Assembly: GCA_964503335.1 (NCBI GenBank)
Contig: CAZCZZ010000016.1
Coordinates: 1 to 63,580 of the forward strand
Direction of reading: 5' to 3'
DNA: 63,580 nt
Source: CAZCZZ01 sp964503335
Lineage (GTDB): Bacteria; Verrucomicrobiota; Kiritimatiellia; CAIVKH01
Shown here: positions 52,677-60,709 of the stretch, piece by piece
Layout of the letters: each line of letters opens with the position of its first letter
How positions within the stretch are numbered: position 1 is the first letter of the stretch
Position numbers and translations under genes: made by a program
The notes under the pieces: model-generated
The model's input: only the letters and a program-made list of their open reading frames with translations
Database searches by the model: none
Told to the model about the DNA's origin: nothing

Positions 52677-54569
52677 ATGGTGGAACGACTCAGAAATGTT
52701 TTCGGGCGTGCCGATCTTCGACTTCTTTCCTTCGTCGCGCTGGCGGTGCTCGCCGCTACGTTGATTTTCTCGATGGCCCAGGAGAAAGGCGATCCGCTTT
52801 TCAGCCAGGAAGAGTACGACGAAATCTTTTCCCACCAGCTCAACGACATCTACGACTTGGAGCAATGGTTTGCGGAGCAGCAATCCGCGTTCCTGCCTAT
52901 CCTTCCTCCGCCGGCAGATTTTGTCCTGAGCAATCAGCCCGGCAATCCGGGCTTGCTGCCGTTCCACGGCGAGAAATTTCCCAAGGACTTTACGACGGGA
53001 CTGGTCGGCATCAAGGAATACAGTGTTTCGGTTTATCCGATCACGATCGTAGAGGACGCGAAGACGCGCGCCTTGAAGTTCTACAACTTCGACGGGAAAG
53101 AGTTCTTCACGCTCGACGCCGCCACGGAGTACGACCCCTTTGCCTACCTTAAGGAGAGCAAGCCCGGCCTCTACACGGTCAATGCGAACCCGGCCAATCG
53201 TTCCTACTGGCAGGGCATCTTTGACCCGGCACGCGTCCAAATCACAGTCAGCCTCATTGCCCCGGATGACGTGGCGCACTGGCTCTACGCGAAAGCCAAG
53301 GTTGAGGCGGCGCAGGAATCGGAAGAGGAAGGCGGCGGCGAGATGTTGCGGGTCATGCTGGAGAACTCGACGACCAATATCTATTTCACGCAGGTCAAGA
53401 ATGTGACGAACGGTGTGAGCATGACCATTGCGTACCCAAGCGGCTTCACGAACGGGCTGGATGTGTTCACGTGCAATGAGTTGGCCCCTGAAATCTGGAG
53501 CTTTGCGACGCTGGCCCTGCCGACGACCGGCACCAATCTGACGTGGGTGGATACGAATGCTTGGATCTCCACCGGAATTCCTGTGCGGATGTATGCGGCT
53601 TCCGACGCGACAACCGACGCGGACGGCGACGGTTACCCGGACGGGCGAGAGATCATGGTGTACGACACGGACCCGAACGCCGCGACCTCGCGGCCTGTGC
53701 AGGTCTCAGGCACGATCAGCTACAGCGGCGCGGAGACGGGCACGATTTACGTCCTGTTCAATCTCGAATCCAACAGTTGGTCGTTGGCTAAATCCCTTTC
53801 GATGTCTGCTCCCGGCTCGTACACGAACATCCACATTGGCAATTACCAGAGTTACTGGTTCAGCGCGTTCCGTGATGTGAATGGCAACTTTACGCGCGAC
53901 CCGTGGGAGCCGTGGGGCATCTACAGCCAAAACTCGACGCTGATCACAGGTGACACCAGCGGGATCAACATCACCTTGCAGGATGTGCCGTCCGTATGGG
54001 GCCAGGTGTCGTACACGGGCAGCGCAACCGGTGATGTGTACGTGGTCGCAGTGAGCAGTTCAAATAGTTGGGACATGACGCACCAGACTGTAATCTCGTG
54101 GGTGCAAAGCGTCGGCGAAACGGGCGACCAGCATTACGTCACATTCCCCGCGAGTTACGTGATTGCCGGGTTCCCCGCTTCGAACTATTGGGTTCGCGCC
54201 TTTATGGACGAGGATGCCAACGCCGCATTCACACCCGGTGAACCGGTGGGCGAATACGCGACAACCGCAATCCCCGTCAGCAACCGACTCACCGGCATCA
54301 ACATCACGCTGAATCTCGATTCCGATGGAGACGGGTTGAGCGATTTCGAGGAACTCTATCAGACTGGCACCAGTCCCACGAATACCCAGGATGGAATCGC
54401 GTTGCTCGTTCAAACGCGCGCGGAAGTAGCCCGGCATTGGAACATGATCTACACACAGCCGTTGGTGCTAACCAATGGAATCGGTTCCGCGCAAGACCTT
54501 GCCGACTTGCGTACCGCAATACAGACCATCGCCACTAACTTCTTCCGGCCCGCGAGTCCATCGCCATGA
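52677..54569 (+). CDS. Exported beta-sandwich protein with TSP3-like motifs (element cargo)
   Basis: A 630-aa protein with an N-terminal signal anchor (about 13-32, LLSFVALAVLAATLIFSMA). It has a calcium-type motif DADGDGYPDGRE, two tandem domains of about 100 residues beginning VSGTISYSGAETGTIYVLF and VWGQVSYTGSATGDVYVVA, and a closing DSDGDGLSDFEELYQTGTSP. No catalytic motif recognised. A GTG at 52659 is an alternative start. Its stop overlaps the start of the metalloprotease gene. Confidence 0.78.
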   Translation: MVERLRNVFGRADLRLLSFVALAVLAATLIFSMAQEKGDPLFSQEEYDEIFSHQLNDIYDLEQWFAEQQSAFLPILPPPADFVLSNQPGNPGLLPFHGEKFPKDFTTGLVGIKEYSVSVYPITIVEDAKTRALKFYNFDGKEFFTLDAATEYDPFAYLKESKPGLYTVNANPANRSYWQGIFDPARVQITVSLIAPDDVAHWLYAKAKVEAAQESEEEGGGEMLRVMLENSTTNIYFTQVKNVTNGVSMTIAYPSGFTNGLDVFTCNELAPEIWSFATLALPTTGTNLTWVDTNAWISTGIPVRMYAASDATTDADGDGYPDGREIMVYDTDPNAATSRPVQVSGTISYSGAETGTIYVLFNLESNSWSLAKSLSMSAPGSYTNIHIGNYQSYWFSAFRDVNGNFTRDPWEPWGIYSQNSTLITGDTSGINITLQDVPSVWGQVSYTGSATGDVYVVAVSSSNSWDMTHQTVISWVQSVGETGDQHYVTFPASYVIAGFPASNYWVRAFMDEDANAAFTPGEPVGEYATTAIPVSNRLTGINITLNLDSDGDGLSDFEELYQTGTSPTNTQDGIALLVQTRAEVARHWNMIYTQPLVLTNGIGSAQDLADLRTAIQTIATNFFRPASPSP

Positions 54570-56221
54570 ATCGACTTATCACAATTTTGGCGTTCATTCT
54601 TTTCCTGCACAGTGACGCGACTGCCCAAGTTGTCACCAATCTCTACCACACCAATCGGGTTTTTGTGGCAACCACCTCGTCTATTCCGGGCGTAGTCACG
54701 GCCTACAAACTCTATCGAGCCGCGACGCAGTTGACGGAAATCGTCGGCGTGACCAACGTCATTTACGATACGAACGCGACGAAAGCGGTCGAGTACGAAG
54801 GCTTCGCGTGGGGTTATGAGAGCGCAAATGCCGCGTGGACATCCGCCGTGGCGGTGTACCAGTCATACTACATGAATCACACGAACATGATTTACGACAA
54901 CGCCGGCTGGGTGAAGGGAACGAGAGAGGCGTACAACACTTGGGGCGCTTTCCTTTGGTACTTGCAGAACCAGATCGTATTCAAATCCTCGGCAACCAAT
55001 GTCTGGATCAGCCCGAGCGGAGGCGCGACGGGGTATTTTGTGAAAGTATACGTAGGGTCCATTGGAGACTACGCTCCCATGACCAACGCGACGGACATCG
55101 GCCCCACAAACTGGGCGCAGATCACGAACTTTCTCGGCGCGAGCGCTTCTACAGACGTAGTGTACAAAGCCAATCTCGATACGTACTACCAACTGCTCGC
55201 GACACGTTTTCTGGAGAACACGCAGCAATTCTACGGGTTCGATTCTTACTCCGATCCGAACGTGTTCTATAAATCGGTTGAGATAGGAAAAACGGATACC
55301 ATTTTCACGCAGATATATCCGACGGATTCCTTTTCCCAGGTCTATTTCAAGAGCTCCAATACAGCTGCCGCGACGGTTTCCCCAACTCAAGCGGGGAGTG
55401 CCACGCAAGTCGTTTCCATTACAGGCGGCGCGCATGGCGGAGCGGAACTTCGAGCGAATGGCGGAAGCACTAATGGCCCACGCACAGGCCGCATTCAACT
55501 TCAGACTTACCCACCCATCACCCGAACGCTTGCGATTCGGCTTGTCCACGAACAAAACGACGATGCTCAAGTCGTTGCTAAAGGGACCACCGGTCTTGCT
55601 ACGAATGCCGTCGTCGTTTCATCTGGCGCAAACGGCTTTCGTGATACCGTTCCCGCAGCGGGCGATATCGTCAGCCCCAACGATCTGAACATCCTTGCGG
55701 GCTCCGATGGCGACGCCGACACCGAGGCAGCCGACACGGACACCCCAAGTACGGCGGTCGACCTCGCGGGTATTGTGTCTACCCTGAATAGCCAAGTCTT
55801 CAATCAAGCCGTTTTTCAATGGAACGTAACCGAACTTCCCGCAATGACCGTGAATTTCGACTTGGATCGCGACGGCTATTTGGACATGTCGTCGTGGATG
55901 AATGCCGAAATGCAGGCAATCAGAGACGCGGCAAAGGATGACTCCTATTCCAACAATATTTTCCTCGTCAATAATTCCTCCGTGTACGGCACATTGGGAA
56001 TGATGAACTTCGGTCAAAGGTATGGCTTTGTTTGTCCGGATATGCCTAACTCCGAAAATACGATCGCTCACGAACTCGGCCACGGCGCGTTCAGCCTGTG
56101 GCACCCAGACAAACCAAATCCGTATTATCCTCCGGATCCCGACGTGGAGAACCTCATGCACAGCAGTTCTGTGAATCCGTGGCGATTGAGGAAGAACCAA
56201 TGGGAAACGATCAACCCGTGA
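54566..56221 (+). CDS. Secreted zinc metalloprotease (element cargo)
   Basis: A 551-aa exported protein (signal peptide about 1-20). The C-terminus carries HELGHGAFSLWHPD: H502, E503, H506 and a third His at 513, one residue further than in the metzincin HExxHxxGxxH, followed by ENLMHSSS and a QWETI ending. This variant resembles a metallopeptidase type seen in Bacteroidetes secreted and polymorphic-toxin proteins. The N-terminal 450 residues are unassigned. ATGA overlap with the preceding gene. Confidence 0.8.
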   Translation: MNRLITILAFILFLHSDATAQVVTNLYHTNRVFVATTSSIPGVVTAYKLYRAATQLTEIVGVTNVIYDTNATKAVEYEGFAWGYESANAAWTSAVAVYQSYYMNHTNMIYDNAGWVKGTREAYNTWGAFLWYLQNQIVFKSSATNVWISPSGGATGYFVKVYVGSIGDYAPMTNATDIGPTNWAQITNFLGASASTDVVYKANLDTYYQLLATRFLENTQQFYGFDSYSDPNVFYKSVEIGKTDTIFTQIYPTDSFSQVYFKSSNTAAATVSPTQAGSATQVVSITGGAHGGAELRANGGSTNGPRTGRIQLQTYPPITRTLAIRLVHEQNDDAQVVAKGTTGLATNAVVVSSGANGFRDTVPAAGDIVSPNDLNILAGSDGDADTEAADTDTPSTAVDLAGIVSTLNSQVFNQAVFQWNVTELPAMTVNFDLDRDGYLDMSSWMNAEMQAIRDAAKDDSYSNNIFLVNNSSVYGTLGMMNFGQRYGFVCPDMPNSENTIAHELGHGAFSLWHPDKPNPYYPPDPDVENLMHSSSVNPWRLRKNQWETINP

Positions 56222-56231
56222 GGAATCAGAA

Positions 56232-56816
56232 ATGAACACAAATTTAAGGACCATTCTGCTGGCAATCTGGCTGGGAGTCTCAGGAATCACAAGTGCCGTG
56301 GAAACGCCTGAGGGCGATGCCGACTTGGCGAAGCTAGAAGATTTGGCTGCAAGCGAGATTGAAGAGCCGAACGTTGGGCGATGGTACGGCACACCCGAGT
56401 GGAAAGCGCTGGTGCGCTTGGCCCAGCTCGGCAGAGGAAATGCCGCAGAGAAGGCAATCAGTGTGGCGAGAAGGCAGTCCGGCCGTTTGGGCACAGGGAA
56501 GTCCACGGGGGCTGTCGAAACCCTCGTGATTCTTGAACAAGTGGCATCTATCAGGCAACCTGAGGCCGTCGGTTTCCTCAAAGAGTATCTCGATTCAGAC
56601 GAGCGACTGCCGGACCTTGACGGTGGCGTGCCCGGCACACTCATCGCCCAGCGTGCCGCTCTGCTGCTTGCTTCGATCGTGGCTGATTTCCCGGTGAAGC
56701 ACTCCTATGAGACGGATTATACAAACGAAGATATTCGGCATTGTCGCGATTGGATGAATTCGCACCGCGGGGACTGGCGGATCATCAGCCCTGATGCTGC
56801 TGGTAAAGCTAAATGA
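56232..56816 (+). CDS. Exported helical protein (element cargo)
   Basis: A 194-aa protein with signal peptide (ILLAIWLGVSGITSA). The mature part looks all-helical, with ALVRLAQLGRGNAAEKAIS and PEAVGFLKEYLDS giving a HEAT-repeat impression. Eleven nt after the metalloprotease; possibly an inhibitor or partner of that enzyme, but nothing in the sequence proves this. Confidence 0.65.
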   Translation: MNTNLRTILLAIWLGVSGITSAVETPEGDADLAKLEDLAASEIEEPNVGRWYGTPEWKALVRLAQLGRGNAAEKAISVARRQSGRLGTGKSTGAVETLVILEQVASIRQPEAVGFLKEYLDSDERLPDLDGGVPGTLIAQRAALLLASIVADFPVKHSYETDYTNEDIRHCRDWMNSHRGDWRIISPDAAGKAK

Positions 56817-56895
56817 TCCCGAATCTGGACAAGCCATGATATTCAATGAATTGGAGCCTGTCGCACTACATCGACAAACCAATCGAACGAAACAA

Positions 56896-57903
56896 ATGAT
56901 TCGCAGAATGTTCATTGCCGCACTGCTGTTCCCCTCGGTCGTCATCGCGGGCGTAATCCAGACTGGATTTTTGGAGCGGGTTACCGCAACGAATTGCCAG
57001 AGCGCTGTAGACTTTGGCACGTGGAACGGGAAAGCGAGTTTGGAACGTTATCAGGCTCTTTCCACCACCAATACCGTACTACCGATCGCATCTTCGCAGC
57101 AGAGCTTTGTTGCCAATCTCAAATCTCAAGCGCAGGTCATCTTGACCAATTTCGTGGACCATACACTTGCGGTAAGCAATCACTTCGATGGTTGGTTCAG
57201 CCAGCGCTATCTCCCACCCTCGGAGTGGTGGTGGCCCGCCTCACCTTTCCCCATGTGGTCGGCAACGGGTCTCGTGGCTCATCTGGCGCAGCCCACAAAC
57301 TTCTTCACGGTGACACCTTGGGCTGGCCTCTCAACCAATACACTGGGTTGGCGTGGACTCACGAATACTCTGAGATCTCTTGCTTGGACCGCTCCTCCCC
57401 TTTGGATGCCTATTATCGAGGCAACGAACCGAATCTGGACTGGCGCGACTTCTAGCTGGGCGGTTGCCAAAGCCAAGGCTGAAGCCTCTGAGTCATGGGA
57501 TTGGGGTTGGACCGTAACCAAGACCACATCCGGAAGGCACGGCACAAATCCTATTTCTTGGTACTTGGCGGAAGCGGAGACGTCCATTGGTTACGCCAAC
57601 TGTTATGTCACGACACAGTTCTACAAAGAAGTCGATTTCTACGTCATGGCGGATCTCGGTTTACTTTGGTCGCCTGCTGACTACTCGCTGACGTTTGATC
57701 CAAACGGAGATGGTGTCTCAACGAACTGGATATGGAAAAGCACTCTCACTGGTTGGAACGGATCGTTCTCCAACCTCTATGGGGACACTACATTTTCACT
57801 CGGAAACTGGGCCGACCAACCCGACTTGGGACTGCCGACACTTCGAGGTTACGAGCTGTACGGCGCTACCCTCGCACGCTGGACAGGATTCACGTTCAAG
57901 TAA
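56896..57903 (+). CDS. Exported protein, unknown function (element cargo)
   Basis: A 335-aa protein; the ATG at 56896 begins a signal peptide (MIRRMFIAALLFPSVVIAG). It is rich in Trp, Thr and Asn (SEWWWPASPFPMW, ESWDWGWTVTKT), suggesting a beta-structured secreted protein. An upstream in-frame ATG at 56794 would overlap the preceding gene and lacks signal-peptide logic. Last cargo gene; the GC-rich structured region follows directly. Confidence 0.65.
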   Translation: MIRRMFIAALLFPSVVIAGVIQTGFLERVTATNCQSAVDFGTWNGKASLERYQALSTTNTVLPIASSQQSFVANLKSQAQVILTNFVDHTLAVSNHFDGWFSQRYLPPSEWWWPASPFPMWSATGLVAHLAQPTNFFTVTPWAGLSTNTLGWRGLTNTLRSLAWTAPPLWMPIIEATNRIWTGATSSWAVAKAKAEASESWDWGWTVTKTTSGRHGTNPISWYLAEAETSIGYANCYVTTQFYKEVDFYVMADLGLLWSPADYSLTFDPNGDGVSTNWIWKSTLTGWNGSFSNLYGDTTFSLGNWADQPDLGLPTLRGYELYGATLARWTGFTFK

Positions 57904-57949
57904 CCAGCCCCGCACTCTACGAACGATCCAGCCCTCCCGACCTATCCTC

Positions 57950-58540
57950 GCGCGCTGACGCGCGCTGCGGACGTACCCCCCGCAGCGCTCGCGCCAGCAG
58001 AGCTGGCACTCCCGCTGCTCGCCACCCACCGACCACCCCCTACGCGGCGTCGCGCGTGCCTGCCCGCGTTCGCCGCATACGCGGACTCGGCGCGGTCAGC
58101 CTCGCGCCACGCCGCTCCGTCCCCGCTGGACTCGCTACGCTCGCTCTGAAGCGCACGCCACGCAGGAGCCGCGCCAGCCGCCTGCGTGCTGCCGTCGCGC
58201 GGACGCGACCGCAGCACTCCGGTCGTCTGTCACGTCCCCTGCAGCCACCCCGCGGCGGAGCAAAAGTGGCCGTTATGCGTCCGTTCGCCGGATGCCTCAC
58301 ACGTCGCGGGAATCCCTCGGCTTCGCCGTATCCCGCGTCGTCGCATAACGCCATCTTTTGCTCCGCCGCCCTCCCGGCGTGCGCGGAATCGCCCCTGTTG
58401 CGCCACTCGCCCCGCACGGGGCGAGGCGCGTTGGTCGGGGCGGTCACGGCTCGCCGCGGCTCACACGCGCCCGACCCTTCGCGGTCTCCGACCCCTCGGC
58501 CCTCTCGTTAACAGAGGGAAACCCCTCACCCGTTTCCCTC
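57950..58540. other. GC-rich, gene-free region of dense stem-loops
   Basis: Perfect stems seen: 57950-57963 (GCGCG), 57962-57988 (GCGCTGCGG/CCGCAGCGC), 57993-58007 (GCCAG/CTGGC), 58186-58217 (GTGCTGC-C-GTCGCG paired with CGCGAC-C-GCAGCAC), 58254-58279 with 58342-58367 (26-bp arms starting GGCGGAGCAAAAG, near-perfect, with a CGCGGGA/TCCCGCG stem inside), 58406-58425 (CTCGCCCCG/CGGGGCGAG) and 58514-58540 (GAGGGAAAC/GTTTCCCTC). GC content is far above the cargo genes. Frames open here on both strands, as expected for GC-rich noncoding DNA. Candidate large structured RNA, replication origin or transfer origin; none can be chosen from sequence alone. Confidence 0.6.
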
Positions 58541-58741
58541 TCAGCCGACCGCGCGTCCCGCCCGGTCGGCCTTCACACCCTTCCCCAAAGCTGTCACGGC
58601 GGCTGCGATGGCACCCGCCGCGCCAGCCCCTTGTTCCATGCGGATACCGAACCGCTTCGCTTGCAGCCCGATCTCTTCGAGGGCTGCAAGCGAAACGGTT
58701 CTTTCGTTCGTGGTGAATGGCGCGAGCCTGCGCCCCGGTTC

Positions 58742-58820
58742 TTCCAACGTCTGGAAAAACGATCGGTGAAAGTTCCAACGATTGGAAAAATCGGTGCGGA
58801 CAAGTTCCAATCCTTGGAAC
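58742..58820. repeat. Three palindromic repeats, TTCCAAnnnTTGGAA type
   Basis: TTCCAACGTCTGGAA (58742-58756), GTTCCAACGATTGGAAA (58772-58788) and GTTCCAATCCTTGGAAC (58804-58820), spaced about 30 bp, immediately 3' of the regulator gene. The spacing matches the pair at 44.5 kb. Confidence 0.72.
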
Positions 58821-58822
58821 TT

Positions 58823-59188
58823 TTACGACGTGCCGCGCCCGAGCACGGAATCCAGAAGTTCCGTGAGGAACTTCTGCTTGGCGCGCGGCAGCTTGCGGAC
58901 TTCTTCGAGTTGTCGCGCCAACTTCGACGGCGGACCCGGCCGCTTGCGCGAGGCGTGCGCGTCCGCACGCCCGACCAGCTCCGCGACGGACACCTTGAGA
59001 ACCTCGGCGACGCTTTCCAGAAACTCCAAGGTCGGGTTCTTCGCCCGGCGCTCGTAGTAGGCAATCATGCTCCGGGTCATCCCGAGCTGATCGGCCAACT
59101 CCTGCTGCGACAGGCCGCGGCGCTCGCGCGCGGCGGCCAGGCGCTGCCCGAAGGGCGGCGCGTCTTTGCTGGGTGGTCTTCCTGCCAT
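58823..59188 (-). CDS. Cro/C1-type helix-turn-helix regulator
   Basis: A 121-aa protein with an N-terminal XRE domain: FGQRLAAARERRGLSQQELADQLGMTRSMIAYYERRAKNP contains the two DNA-contact helices, ending VAEVLKVSVAELVG. The C-terminal 40 residues are basic and helical. The ATG at 59188 (MAGRPPSKDAPP) was chosen; an upstream in-frame ATG at 59272 would add a highly charged 28-residue leader running into the operator region. Divergent from the integrase gene, so it likely controls both. Confidence 0.85.
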   Translation of the reverse strand: MAGRPPSKDAPPFGQRLAAARERRGLSQQELADQLGMTRSMIAYYERRAKNPTLEFLESVAEVLKVSVAELVGRADAHASRKRPGPPSKLARQLEEVRKLPRAKQKFLTELLDSVLGRGTS

Positions 59189-59256
59189 GACGCCGCCATC
59201 ATACGCAGGCTTTTCCCTTTTCGCCCTTTTCCGCTCTTTTTGCTTGTCCGTATTAG

Positions 59257-59292
59257 TAACTATAGTTAACAATACAAGACGTGGTTAACAAT
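59257..59292. promoter_or_regulatory. Candidate operator with GTTAACAAT direct repeats
   Basis: GTTAACAAT occurs at 59265-59273 and 59284-59292, 19 bp apart (about two helical turns), and the near-palindrome GTAACTATAGTTAAC spans 59257-59270. The AT-rich patch sits between the divergent regulator and integrase genes in otherwise GC-rich DNA, as expected for regulator-binding sites overlapping the promoters. Confidence 0.45.
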
Positions 59293-59321
59293 GTCACGCC
59301 TTTCGACCCTCCGAACTTGAC

Positions 59322-60464
59322 ATGATCGTACGCCGTCACCATCTCAGCCGCGACCCCCGCACCGGGATCTACTACGCCAAGATCCAGGTCAACAAGCGCC
59401 GTCGCCGCTTCACCTTCGGCAAGAGTCGCAAGGAGGCCGAATCCGAACTGCGGAAACTGGAACGAGACCTGGTGACCGGTGAAGTTGCGTTCTCCGAGCA
59501 GCCGACCGCGCCGCTGGCTCCGCCACCGGCCCCGGCATCGGGGCCGATGCTCTCGGAACTCATCACGAAGCACCTCGAATGGGTTCAGAACAACCGGAGC
59601 GGAGGAACGCACGCGGTTCGCTGCCACTTCCTCGCAGGCTTCCGCCGCTTCGTCGGGGACCGGCCCGTCCGCGAGATCGACCGGATCACGCTCGAAAACT
59701 TCGTCGCCTGGGCGCGCAAGAACCACGGCAAGAGTGCGAACGGGGGCACGGCCCACCTTCGCCACGTCAAAACGATGTTCCTTTGGGCGGACGAAGTCGG
59801 GTTGTGCCCGTGCCCGGTTCGCCGGTTTCCTAAGGTTGCCGAAACCGCCGCACCTACCCGCCGTTTTACTGACGACGAGTTGGCCAAGCTCTTTCTGCGC
59901 GTGTCGCCCGGCTTCCAGGACTTCCGCGACATGGTGTACTTCGGGTTGCTGACCGGCTTGCGTCCGCAGGAGTTACGCGGCCTGCAACGCGATCACATCT
60001 TGCGGGACAGTGGCGGTCATTCGTTCGTGTTGATCCAGCAGCACAAAACCTCGCGCATGGCGCGTCAACCGTCGGGCCGCAGCGTGCCGTTGACGGGAGA
60101 GGCGGCGGAGATCGTCGAGCGGCAACTGGCGGCGCATCCCGAATCGCCGTTCGTGTTCCTGAACGCGGACGGAAAACCGTTCAAGCCACACACGTTCCGG
60201 CAGCGGTTCCTTCGCTGGTGCCGCCGGGCGGAGGTTGCGCCGCGTCCGCCTTACGCGCTTCGGCATACGTTCGGCAGCATGGAGGCGGAGGCGAATATCA
60301 ATCAAACCAGTCTCAGCCAGTTGATGGGACATACCACGATCCGCACCACGTCCCGCTACATCTCCAACAACTACGACCATCACCGCACCGCCGTCGGCGC
60401 CATCGTGGGCCGCGTCGCTTCGCTCACGCGGCCCGCGCTGACCATCATGGAAAAGACGGCCTGA
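59322..60464 (+). CDS. Tyrosine recombinase (integrase)
   Basis: A 380-aa phage-type integrase. The N-terminal arm-binding domain holds GIYYAKIQVNKRRRRFTFG; a core-binding domain lies at about 75-165; the catalytic domain has R214 (TGLRPQEL), K242 (HKTS), Y311-x2-R314 (YALRHTF, with Tyr in place of the usual His), H337 (MGHTT) and nucleophile Y346 (TSRYISNN). It appears functional and ends 133 bp before the right tRNA, the usual place for a tRNA-targeting integrase. Confidence 0.95.
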   Translation: MIVRRHHLSRDPRTGIYYAKIQVNKRRRRFTFGKSRKEAESELRKLERDLVTGEVAFSEQPTAPLAPPPAPASGPMLSELITKHLEWVQNNRSGGTHAVRCHFLAGFRRFVGDRPVREIDRITLENFVAWARKNHGKSANGGTAHLRHVKTMFLWADEVGLCPCPVRRFPKVAETAAPTRRFTDDELAKLFLRVSPGFQDFRDMVYFGLLTGLRPQELRGLQRDHILRDSGGHSFVLIQQHKTSRMARQPSGRSVPLTGEAAEIVERQLAAHPESPFVFLNADGKPFKPHTFRQRFLRWCRRAEVAPRPPYALRHTFGSMEAEANINQTSLSQLMGHTTIRTTSRYISNNYDHHRTAVGAIVGRVASLTRPALTIMEKTA

Positions 60465-60595
60465 CCCGGCTCGCCATCGTGTGACCACACCGTGACCACT
60501 CTCGATCCGAAATCTCCGCTGACTTCAATGGCCACTTCCTGTTACACTTCGCGGCTGACATCACAAAACCCTTACCACATAAGGCGAATCTTACT

Positions 60596-60674
60596 TCGGG
60601 CGTTTAGCTCAGTTGGCTAGAGCGTTTCCTTGACATGGAAGAGGTCACAGGTTCAAGTCCTGTAACGCCCACCA
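60596..60674. repeat. Right att-like direct repeat (79 bp, contains tRNA-Val)
   Basis: Second copy of the 79-bp direct repeat at 52416-52494. Flanking sequences on both sides differ from those of the left copy. Confidence 0.85.
60598..60674 (+). tRNA. tRNA-Val(GAC), right copy
   Basis: Identical to the left copy across all 77 nt including CCA. Upstream CTGACA and ATAAGG with 18-bp spacing could form its own promoter, different in sequence from that of the left copy, so both genes may be expressed. Confidence 0.96.
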
Positions 60675-60708
60675 GTCTTCGTTTGGAGTCCGCGACAAAC
60701 GAAACTGG
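60672..60708. terminator. Hairpin between tRNA-Val and the AAA+/RyR gene
   Basis: CCAGT-(c)-TTCGTTTG pairs with CAAACGAA-ACTGG around a 10-nt loop, a 13-bp stem with one bulge. It starts at the encoded CCA of the tRNA and ends 2 bp before the stop of the convergent gene, so it may stop transcription from both sides; there is no clear U-run. Confidence 0.45.
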
Positions 60709-60709
60709 G

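Larger units (their letters stand above)
52416..60674. mobile_element. Integrative element bounded by duplicated tRNA-Val
   Basis: An 8.1-kb segment between two identical tRNA-Val genes. Contents: four exported cargo proteins on the plus strand, a GC-rich hairpin-rich gene-free region, a Cro/C1-type regulator and, next to the right repeat, a tyrosine recombinase. Cargo genes look visibly less GC-rich than the flanking chromosome. tRNA target, direct repeat, integrase position and compositional shift together support site-specific integration. No conjugation or phage structural gene is seen, so it would depend on a helper. Confidence 0.82.

Noticed and set aside
57732..58511. Open frames on both strands through the GC-rich region after the cargo genes
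   Set aside because: Arg/Pro/Ser-rich translations on several frames at once are typical of GC-rich noncoding DNA; the stem-loops explain the sequence better.
58541..58810. 89-codon minus-strand frame downstream of the regulator, with a tail containing GAGAAGAIAAAVTALGKG
   Set aside because: The tail looks somewhat protein-like, but the first third runs through the palindromic repeats and no family or ribosome-binding site was recognised; left unannotated.
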